Part shown: positions 7,874 to 16,800 of the stretch, in pieces
Numbering within the stretch: the first letter of the stretch is position 1
How the letters are laid out: each line of letters opens with the position of its first letter
Assembly (NCBI GenBank): GCA_903885565.1
Contig: CAISJI010000245.1
Span: forward strand, 1-54,195
Length of the DNA stretch: 54,195 nt
DNA from: an uncultured Planctomycetaceae bacterium
GTDB taxonomy: Bacteria > Planctomycetota > Planctomycetia > Pirellulales > UBA1268
Reading direction: 5' to 3'
Notes under the pieces: model-generated
Databases searched by the model: none
Told to the model about the DNA's origin: nothing
What the model saw: the letters and a program-made list of their open reading frames with translations, nothing else
Program-made: the position numbers and the translations under genes

Positions 7874-9007
7874 GGCCAGGGGCACAGTGCAGTTGACAGT
7901 TGTTCCCGCACCGCGCCGACTCACGACTCTGACCTCCCCACCGGCCAGCTTGGCACGTTCCTTCATGCCCAGCAGCCCAAACCCTCCCGTTTTTGTGGTG
8001 TCGGCCTCAAAGCCATCTCCGGTATCCTGAACCTTGAGTTGGACACAGGTATCGGATACGAAAATCCCGATGCTCACTGTTTTGGAATGGCTGTGTTTCC
8101 GGACGTTGGCGAGGGCTTCCTGAGCGATCCTGTAGAGCGTGGTTTGGAGTTCGGGGGAAAGTCGATTCGCCTGCGGATCAATGGTCAGCGTGACACGCAT
8201 CGATGGATCGGTCCAATCGGCCAGAATCTCCTCGATGGCTGCACTCAGCCCGACGTCGTCGAGCACCGCTGGGCGTATGCCCCGAATGACTCTCCTGCCA
8301 TCCTCAATTCCCTTGCGCAGACTCTCAGCGGCGTATTCGATCTCCCGCGTGTCGGCGGCCGAGTGGGCGGTGCTTCGCTGCTGGTAGCCCTCGCAGATCA
8401 TCAGCGCCCCGACAGCATACTGAATCAATCCATCGTGGAACTCATGGCAGAGTGTCTGTTTCTCATTTTCCTGAACTGCGATGAGCCGGCGCAGGATCGT
8501 TGCTTGCTGCGCCAATTCGACGGTCATTGCCTGCAACCGGGCCGCGCTCTGCCGGGCCCTGTTCTGCCCGTTACGTCCATAGGCGACGACTGTCTGCATC
8601 AGCAGGCTGCTCGCGAAAAAAACTGCCGCCCCATACTGCATGGAGGGACCAACCAGCAGAAATGACCCGCGGGGTGCGACAAACAGATACCGAACCCCCC
8701 AAAACCCAACCACCAGCGACAGCAGCGATGGATAGAACCGGCAGTAGCGGGCTGCCAGGACATTCGCCAAGGCAAAGAGGGGAAACGTGTGCCGTGATTC
8801 CAGCAGAAAACCCAGTTCGGCCCGGCACCACAAGCCGACCATCGCGAAAGCGATCGCCACGCCACAGCGCGTGAACAGACTGCGCTGATCGGCGGAGTCG
8901 ATGGCGCACAGCAGCCTGCGCAGCCACGGGGGCAGGCTTTCCCAGAACCGACCAACTGGCTTCCCGTGCGGATTCTTTGGCTGGAATGAATCTGTCGGTA
9001 TCCCCAT
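7862..9007 (-). CDS. Orphan sensor histidine kinase (HisKA_3/NarX-type)
   Basis: The protein is 381 residues. The N-terminus has a membrane block of about four spans (residues 47-142), resembling the DUF4118 sensor region of KdpD-type kinases. A coiled-coil linker follows, then a dimerisation helix with the phosphoacceptor in LCHEFHDGLIQY (H191), and a HATPase domain. The latter shows EALANVRKHSHSK (N box), DTGDGF (G1) and GFGLLGMKERAKLAGG (G2). This is the NarX/LiaS class, which normally phosphorylates a LuxR-type regulator; none is in the window. ATG 9007 was chosen over TTG 9016 because GAGAGG lies about 12 bases before it. The last codons coincide with an IS-end-like repeat, so the C-terminus may have been reshaped by an insertion. 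Confidence 0.85.
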   Translation of the reverse strand: MGIPTDSFQPKNPHGKPVGRFWESLPPWLRRLLCAIDSADQRSLFTRCGVAIAFAMVGLWCRAELGFLLESRHTFPLFALANVLAARYCRFYPSLLSLVVGFWGVRYLFVAPRGSFLLVGPSMQYGAAVFFASSLLMQTVVAYGRNGQNRARQSAARLQAMTVELAQQATILRRLIAVQENEKQTLCHEFHDGLIQYAVGALMICEGYQQRSTAHSAADTREIEYAAESLRKGIEDGRRVIRGIRPAVLDDVGLSAAIEEILADWTDPSMRVTLTIDPQANRLSPELQTTLYRIAQEALANVRKHSHSKTVSIGIFVSDTCVQLKVQDTGDGFEADTTKTGGFGLLGMKERAKLAGGEVRVVSRRGAGTTVNCTVPLAGCG

Positions 9008-9158
9008 GCGGCCCAACCACCTCTCTCAAGCCCGCCAAAAAGTGCGGCGCAAAAAAATGACCCTGAATCTCTGGTGTTTCTGTCAGGCTACTGGTCCGCC
9101 GGCGTGGCACAAGGTGCTTGGAGCACTTCGCCTATTGATCGTGCCCTGCGGATATCCC

Positions 9159-9317
9159 TCAGCCCCGGTCCCCCTCGCAGCAGTTTTCGCAGATTCTGTG
9201 ACACTGGGAACATTGGAGCTTCGCGCGGATCTCGATGAGCGTTCCGCCACACGCCGGACAGGCAGGACGAGACTGACATTCCGTGGCGGCGTCTTCCGGG
9301 GATCGTTCATGCGACAT
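9159..9317 (-). CDS. Mini zinc-ribbon protein, 52 residues
   Basis: The ORF reads MSHERSPEDAATECQSRPA and then a compact ribbon CPACGGTLIEIRAKLQC followed by SQCHRICENCCEGDRG. Four cysteine pairs (CxxC at the front, CxxC-H, CxxCC) can bind one or two zinc ions. A GGAG lies 7 bases before the ATG at 9317, which favours this start over a longer open frame reaching 9491. Similar tiny ribbon proteins occur in planctomycetes, but I know no function for them. It is divergent from the VIT1-type transporter and upstream of the kinase gene on the same strand. Confidence 0.6.
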   Translation of the reverse strand: MSHERSPEDAATECQSRPACPACGGTLIEIRAKLQCSQCHRICENCCEGDRG

Positions 9318-9507
9318 GCAGCGACTCCAACACGATTCCCACTCAGGGGCGGACTCTCTGACGCAGACTCGCTTCAGGAGGAAAACAGGCGGTTGTCCCA
9401 CCATGAAGAGGGCCTGACACTGATAAGAATCTAACCGATTCGCTGCAAAAAAACTGGTCCGCCTCCCGACGAGTACCTCGCCGGAAATCATCTCTCAGGA
9501 ATTGCCA

Positions 9508-10212
9508 ATGCTCCCTATTTCCTCCATGCCCCACCCTGAAAAACATTTCACCGATTCGGAAGCGGTCCGGGACATCGTCATCGGCATGTCGGATGGCCTG
9601 ACAGTGCCGTTTGCTCTGGCCGCCGGATTGTCGGGAGCGGTCGCTTCCAGCAGCATCATTCTGACCGCGGGGCTCGCCGAAGTGGCGGCGGGGGCGATCG
9701 CCATGGGGCTGGGTGGCTACCTGGCCGCCCGTACCGATCTCGAACACCATGCCTCGGAACGGGCCCGCGAGGAGCGGGAGACGGAGGAAATGCCCCACAA
9801 AGAGGCGGCGGAGGTGGCCGATATCCTGCGGTCCTATGGGCTGAAGGCGGGGGATGTCGAGCAGGTTGTGGCATCGATCTGCGCCGACAAAAAACGCTGG
9901 GTCGATTTTATGATGCGGTTTGAACTCGGGCTGGAGGAACCCGATCCCCGCCGGGCGGGCCGAAGTGCCCTCACCATCTCCTTGGCGTATATCGCCGGCG
10001 GCCTCGTTCCGCTGGCCCCCTATTTTTTTATTCCGGCGGTGGGAGATGCTCTCGCCGCCTCGATCGTCGTTACGCTGCTGGCTCTCCTGGTGTTTGGATA
10101 TGTCAAAGGCCGGTTCACGACCGCCAGGCCGATGCGCAGTGCCCTCCAGACAGTTCTGGTGGGAGGACTCGCCGCCGCCGCCGCATTCCTGATCGCCAAG
10201 GCACTCGGCTGA
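9508..10212 (+). CDS. VIT1/CCC1-type iron/manganese transporter
   Basis: This is a 234-residue integral membrane protein. The family pattern is clear: RDIVIGMSDGLTVPFALAAG in helix 1, an AEVAAGAIAMGLGGYLAART helix, then a charged metal-binding loop rich in Glu and His (EHHASERAREERETEE). Three closing spans follow, including ISLAYIAGGLVPLAPYFF. Members move Fe2+ or Mn2+ out of the cytoplasm by proton exchange and help with metal storage or tolerance. AGGA is 7 bases before the ATG at 9508; ATG 9526 is a second possibility. A terminator-like hairpin follows at 10237-10256. Confidence 0.88.
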   Translation: MLPISSMPHPEKHFTDSEAVRDIVIGMSDGLTVPFALAAGLSGAVASSSIILTAGLAEVAAGAIAMGLGGYLAARTDLEHHASERAREERETEEMPHKEAAEVADILRSYGLKAGDVEQVVASICADKKRWVDFMMRFELGLEEPDPRRAGRSALTISLAYIAGGLVPLAPYFFIPAVGDALAASIVVTLLALLVFGYVKGRFTTARPMRSALQTVLVGGLAAAAAFLIAKALG

Positions 10213-10236
10213 TTCTTTCATGGAACCAGCGAATGG

Positions 10237-10256
10237 AAAACCGTTCCGCCGGTTTT
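10237..10256 (+). terminator. Hairpin with T-run after VIT1-type gene
   Basis: AAAACCG (10237-10243) pairs with CGGTTTT (10250-10256) around a 6-base loop, 25 bases after the transporter stop codon. The 3' arm ends in TTTT, so it reads as a small intrinsic terminator; the stem has only three G-C pairs, so it may be weak. Confidence 0.5.
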
Positions 10257-10464
10257 CAGTCAACTCCACCCCGTGCCTTTTCGCGCAGCGTGCCCAAGTG
10301 TCTGCCCAGGGTGTGTCGTAGCTACGGCAGATCGAGTACTCATTCTAGGGGCCCACCTCTGCGGTAGGGTAGAATGGCAAAGAGCGGGTGAACAGAAGCA
10401 GAAAATCAGGAAACCGCTGGCCCGTACCGCTCGGGCGATAGAACGCCAAAACCACGAGGAAATC

Positions 10465-10731
10465 ATGAATATCGTGCTGTTTATTCTGGTTGGGCTGATC
10501 GCCGGATGGTTGGCGGGCGTTCTCATGAAGGGGGGCGGCTACGGGGTGTTGGGGGATATTGTCGTGGGGATCGTCGGCGGGCTGATCGGCGGAGCAGTCT
10601 TCGAGCAATTGGGGATTTCAGCCGGTGGAGGACTCGCCGGAGCCGTCATCGTGGCCACCGTGGGAGCAGTGATGCTGGTGGTTATCCTCAGGCTGATTGG
10701 CCAAAACGGCGGTGGCAGCTTGCGGCTGTGA
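10465..10731 (+). CDS. GlsB/YeaQ/YmgE-family small membrane protein
   Basis: This 88-residue protein consists of three glycine-rich hydrophobic helices: NIVLFILVGLIAGWLAG, GDIVVGIVGGLIGGAVF and AGAVIVATVGAVMLVVI. It is the standard shape of the transglycosylase-associated protein family (PF04226). The family name comes from an association, and the biochemical role is not established; members are often stress-induced. GAGGA lies just before the ATG at 10465. It stands alone between the transporter and the glucan synthase. The 250 bases upstream hold only the terminator hairpin. Confidence 0.85.
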   Translation: MNIVLFILVGLIAGWLAGVLMKGGGYGVLGDIVVGIVGGLIGGAVFEQLGISAGGGLAGAVIVATVGAVMLVVILRLIGQNGGGSLRL

Positions 10732-10843
10732 TGATTCCGACTGCGGCAGGCTCATGGCCTGACAACGCAGCAACGACTCAGGTCACGTACGGCCAGGGCC
10801 GGTAGGACGTGAGTGAGGCCGGTAACCGATCTGGAGTCTCTGC

Positions 10844-13800
10844 ATGCATTTTCCCCCTCCCATGCAAGCGCTTCGTGGGATTTTTTCACGGATGGCTCGG
10901 GGATGGGGGCAGGCATCGCGCGAAACACCTCCGGACGAACCACCGCTGCGGGCGGAGGTGTATGGCGTTGAGCAACTTGGCCGTCATGCTCTTGCGGTCG
11001 CCCGTTCTCATCGCCTTTCCCTCCGACGGTCGGGGGGAAGGCTTCTGGCTCGTCTGATCGCCAACGAACGGGTGCTTCAGGAAACCTACGCGGTTTTAAG
11101 CGCCGCCGCGACGCGGGAGCAGCGCACAACGCCGGCGTCGGAATGGTTGCTCGACAACTTCTATCTCATCGAGGAGCAGATCCGGTCGACCCGCCGGCTG
11201 CTACCGCGCTCCTATCTGGGGCGGCTGCCGACGCTGGCCGCGGGTCCGGCCCGCGACTGTCCGCGAACGTATGGCATCGCTCTGGAAATGATTGCCCACA
11301 CTGACGGACGTGTGGACATGCCTGTGCTCGATGCGTTCATCGACTCCTATCAGGCGGTGGCCACGCTGACCATCGGCGAACTCTGGGCGATGCCGTTGAT
11401 GCTCAGGCTGGCACTCATCGAGAATCTGCGCCGGGTGGCAATCCGCATCATTACCGCCCGCCAACACAGAGATCTCGCTGCGCAGTGGGCAGATCGAATG
11501 CTGAACGTCGCCGAGACAAAACCGAACGACCTGATCCTGGCGCTGGCCGATCTGGCACGGGCGGAGCCCCCGTTGTCTGAAGCCTTTTTGGCAGAATTCA
11601 CCCGCACGCTGCAGGGGCATACGCCAACCGTGAGCCTGGTGGCGAGCTGGCTGGAACATCGGCTTGCTGAACAGGACCTCCTGCTTGAACAGATGGTGCT
11701 GGCGGATGGTCAGGCCCAGGCGGCCGATCAGGTGTCGATCGGAAACAGCATCGGTGGCCTCCGCTTTCTCGCCGTGCAGGACTGGCGGGATTTCGTGGCC
11801 CGGCACAGTGTCATTGAGAAGACGTTGTCGGAGGACCCCGCTGGGGTTTATCCAGACATGGATTTCGCCACACGCAATCGCTACCGCGGTACCGTGGAGC
11901 ATCTGGCCCGTCTGGCTGGATGCACGGAGGAAGAGGCCTCCCGCACCACCCTGCGCTGCGCCCGCGCGGCCGCCACGCAGGCAGGGCCATGCGTGGGCCT
12001 GGCGCAGCCACGCACCGCTCACGTGGGCTACTATCTCATTGACCGAGGGCGTAGCGGACTCGAGCAGGCCTTGGGGATTCGCTGCACGCCATGGGCTGCC
12101 TGTGCCAAGGGGCTTGGCCGCGTCACGCTGGGGGGATATGCCACGGCAGTGCTCCTTGCCACGGCCGCAGTCGCCCTCGGCTTCTGGGAGTCAACCAGAG
12201 CAGATCCGATTTCTCAGGGCATGCTCGGCTTGATGGCAGTGCCGCTGGGTTTCTGCGCCTGGCAAATCGGTGTCAGTTTTGTGAATTGGGTCGCCTCCAT
12301 TCTGGTGCGCCCGCAACCGCTGCCGCGGCTGAGTCTGCTGCAGGGAATTCCATCTGAATACCGAACGCTGGTGGCAGTGCCCGCGATGCTCACCAGTCCG
12401 CAGGACATCGAACTGCTGCTCGAAGGGCTCGAGGGCCGCTATCTGGCCAATCGGGGCGATCATCTGCACTTTGCTCTGCTCACCGATCTGGTCGATGCGG
12501 CCACCGAACATATGCCTGAGGATGCCCAGCGAGTGCAGTTGGCGTGTGCCGGAATCGAAAGGCTCAACGCCACCTATTCCATCGGTCGGGATGACATCTT
12601 CGTGCTGCTGCACAGAAAACGGGAATGGAACCCCCAGCAGGGCGTCTGGATGGGTGTGGAACGCAAACGCGGGAAACTCGCCGATCTCAATGCAACCCTG
12701 CGCGGGGAACGCGGCCGCTTTGCCATGATGGTGGGTGGCCAGAAAGTGCTGCCGCTGGTGCGCTATGTGATCACGCTCGATGCCGATACCCAACTGCCAC
12801 GCGACACCGCGCGGGAGATGGTCGGGGCGATGGCCCACATTCTCAACAAACCAATTCCGGACGCAGCCGGCCGCAGAATTCGCGACGGCTATTCCATCCT
12901 TCAGCCACGTGTTTCGGCCACTCTCACCAGCGCACAGCGCTCGCTGTTCAGCCGCATGAACGGAGGCCCCATCGGCATCGATCCGTATACGCGAGTCGTC
13001 TCCGATCTCTATCAGGATCTCTTCAGCGAGGGGTCTTTTATCGGTAAGGGAATTTATGACGTCGATGCCTTCGATCGATGGTGCCAGGGCTTTCCCCATA
13101 ACGCCATCCTGAGCCACGATCTGCTCGAGGGCTGTCACTGCCGTTCGGGGTTGGAAAGCGACGTCATTCTTTACGAGGATCACCCCGCGAGCTATCTCGT
13201 CGACATGAGCCGGCGCCACCGGTGGATTCGCGGAGACTGGCAGATCGCCTGGTGGCTCCTGCCCCGGGTTCCCCGCGACGGAGGCGCATGGGGCCCCAAT
13301 CCGCTTTCCTTGCTTTCGCGTTGGAAAATTCTCGATAATCTCCGCCGCAGCCTTGTGCCGGTGGCCATGATTGCGCTCCTTTTGCTGGGCTGGTTGTCAT
13401 CCAGCCAGCGGCTGGCGTCGAGCGTGACACAACTGGTTCTTGCCACGCTTGTCATCCCGGCGGTGCTCACCGGCATTTTCGATTTTCTTCGCAAGCCCCG
13501 GGAAGTGGCTGCCGGCCTGCATCTGCTCGAAGCGTCCCGATCACTGGCAAAGCCTCTCGCGCAGGCCACGCTGGCGCTGGTGTTTCTGCCCTACGAGGCG
13601 GCTCTCTCTGTTGATGCCGTGGTGCGCACGCTCGTACGCATGCTTATCACGCACAAACATCTGCTGGAGTGGCGGACCGCCGCCGACGCCGGTCGCGGGC
13701 CCGCTGGGGATGCCGCCTGTTTCGTGCGCACCATGGCCTGCGCACCCGCTTTGGCCCTTGGTGCCGCGAGCGTCCTGCTTGTCAGCGGCGCGCAGGGAAT

Positions 13801-16800
13801 TCTTGTAAGTGTTTCGCCTTTGTTGCTGCTCTGGGTGGTCAGCCCGCTGGTGGCTTGGTGGGTCAGCCTGCCGATGCGGATCACGCCAATCCATCTCAGC
13901 GCCCGCCAGGAGAGCTTTCTGCACGCCGCCGCCCGGAAAACATGGCGTTACTTCGAGGAGTTCGTCACCGAACAGACCAACTGGCTGCCACCCGACAACG
14001 TGCAATACAACGGCCAGCAGGTGATCGCCGCACGCACCAGTCCCACCAACATCGCCATGGGTCTGCTGGCCAATCTCGCGGCCTGCGATTTCGGATATTG
14101 TTCCGTCGGCGTGCTGATGGCCCGTACCCAACTGGCATTTGACACGCTGGCGAAGATGGAGCGTCACCGAGGCCATCTCCTCAACTGGTATGACACCAGC
14201 ACGCTTTCTCCACTCGCTCCTCAGTATGTGTCCACAGTCGACAGCGGCAACTTCGTCGGCATGCTTCCGGTGCTCCAGCGCGGTTTCGAAGAACTCATCG
14301 ACGCTGAAATCGTGCCACGGCGCATACTGCTTGGATTCGGCGACACACTCGGCATTCTGCGGGCAGAGGCACGAACCGATAGCGAGGTTGCTCTCGCCGA
14401 AAACCTTCAGCAGGCACTCGTCACAGTTGAACCGTGGCAAGGATCGGTGTCAGCCATCGTGACCATCCTGCCACGCCTTATAAGTCTGACCTCACAACTG
14501 AAAACCGCTCCCCAGGGCGGATCTGAGTTCTGCTGGTGGGCCTCAGCCATCGAAGCCGATGCGACGGCACATCTGCAGGATCTGCATTCCCTGGCAGCCT
14601 GGACAACGCTTCCGCTCCCTCCAAATCACCTCTGGCTGGAGGCTTCCCCCGGGGAGCAGCCCTCGGCAGACAGGCTCCGCGCGTTCCTCGCCGATCTCGA
14701 CTCCCGCCCCACTCTGCGCACCATTGGCCACCTGCGTGCCACGCTCCTCCCGCTGATCGCGACTGCCCGATCGGCATGCCGCGGATCTGCCGAGCAGATC
14801 GCCTCGGCGCAGGAGTGGCTCGATCGGCTGCAGGCTGCGGCTGAGACCTCCGCAAACCACGCTGCCGCACGGCACGACACGCTGATCCGGTTGGCCGGGA
14901 CATGCAGCACACTGGCGGACGTCGATTTCCGGTTTCTCTACGACGCTCAGCGGCGGTTGTTTACCATCGGCTTCAATGTGACGGAGAATCGCCCCGACTC
15001 CGGCTTCTATGATCTGCTGGCATCGGAGGCCCGTCTGGCCAGTTTCGTTCTGATTGCGAAGCAGCAGTTGGAGCAGGCCCACTGGTTTGCCCTGGGACGA
15101 TTGCTCACCTCCACCGGCGGCGCTCCGACGCTCCTCTCCTGGAGCGGATCGATGTTTGAGTATCTGATGCCGTTGCTGGTGATGCCCACCTACGACGACA
15201 CCCTTCTCGATCGATCCTGCCGGGCCGCCGTCCACCGGCACATGAGCTATGGCTGGAGGCGGGCTGTGCCCTGGGGCATATCCGAATCGGGCTACAATGC
15301 CCGCGACAAGGAGATGAACTACCAATATCGCGCCTTCGGCGTGCCCGGACTGGGCCTCAAGCGTGGGCTCGCCGGGGATCTGGTGGTTGCCCCCTATGCG
15401 AGTGCGATGGCTCTCATGCTGGAGCCGCAGGCGGCCTGCCGCAACCTCCAGCGGCTCGCCGCGGAAGGGCAGCTTGGCACCTGCGGATTCTACGAGGCAA
15501 TCGACTACACCCCTTCACGGCAGATCCCCACGGGCGACGGTGTCAAAGCGAGGCGAGCCACAGCCGACGGAGTGGCCGTCCGGCAGTTCATGGCCCACCA
15601 TCAGGGCATGAGCCTGCTGGCGTTTGCATCCGTTCTTCTCGGGCAGCCGATGCAGCGACGCTTCCTCGCTGATCCAATGCTCTCGTCCATGATCCTCCTG
15701 CTCCAGGAGCGCGTCCCGCGAACAACCGCCGTCGTCTTTCCGCACGCCGTAGAGGCCGACAGCACCCGGGTGGTTCCAGCCGTTCAGGCGGGCTCCATTC
15801 GGGTTGTCTCCGATCCCAGCAGCAGCGTTCCGGAGGTTCATCTGCTTTCCAACGGTCATTACCACGTCTGCATCTCGGCTGCCGGAGGGGGCTGGAGCCG
15901 ATGGCATAATCTCGCCGTCACCCGCTGGCACGAAGACACCACGCGAGACTGCTGGGGACAGCTGTGTTATCTGCGCGATCTCGATACAGGAACGCTATGG
16001 TCGTCGGCATGGCAACCGACCACCGACGGTGGCACAAGTTATGAAGCAATTTTCATGCAGTCACGGATCGAATTTCGCAGGCATGACGAGGAAATCGACG
16101 CCCACACCCTGATTGCAGTTTCCTCGGAAGATGACGTTGAACTGCGGCGGATTTCGCTGACCAATCGTTCCGATCGGGTGCGCAGGATTGAAATCACCAG
16201 CTACGCCGAAATCGCCCTCGCTCCCCAGGCGCAGGACGAATCGCACCCCGCCTTTACCAATCTCTTTGTGGAGACGGAGATACTCCAATCGCGCAGTGCC
16301 ATCCTGGCCACCCGCCGCCCGCGATCGGCTCGGGAACAGCAGCCCTGGATGCTCCATATGATGACCGCCGCCGGAGCTCCCGCTGGCTCGCTGGCGACGG
16401 TTGGTGATGCCTGCTTCGAAACCGATCGATTGAACTTCATCGGCCGTGGGCGAACCCTCCGGCGCCCGCAGGCATTCGACCGCCTTGAGCTTTCGAATCG
16501 GGCAGGCTGCACACTCGATCCGGTGGCTGCGATCCGCCGCACGGTTACTATCCCGCCCAATGAGACGGTGCGGATCGACATCGTGACAGGCGCGGCTGAG
16601 ACACGCCAAGAGACGAGGCGCCTCACCGAGAAATACGCCGATCCGAGCCTGGCCGACCGGGTCATCGAACTGGCATGGACGCGGGGCGCGATCATGCTGA
16701 AGCAACTGGGAATATCCGAGCGAAAGGCGCAGACGTATGGCCGAATGGCCGGCTCGCTGGTGTATGCATCGGCACTCCGCCGCGCCCCACCGGCCGTGAT

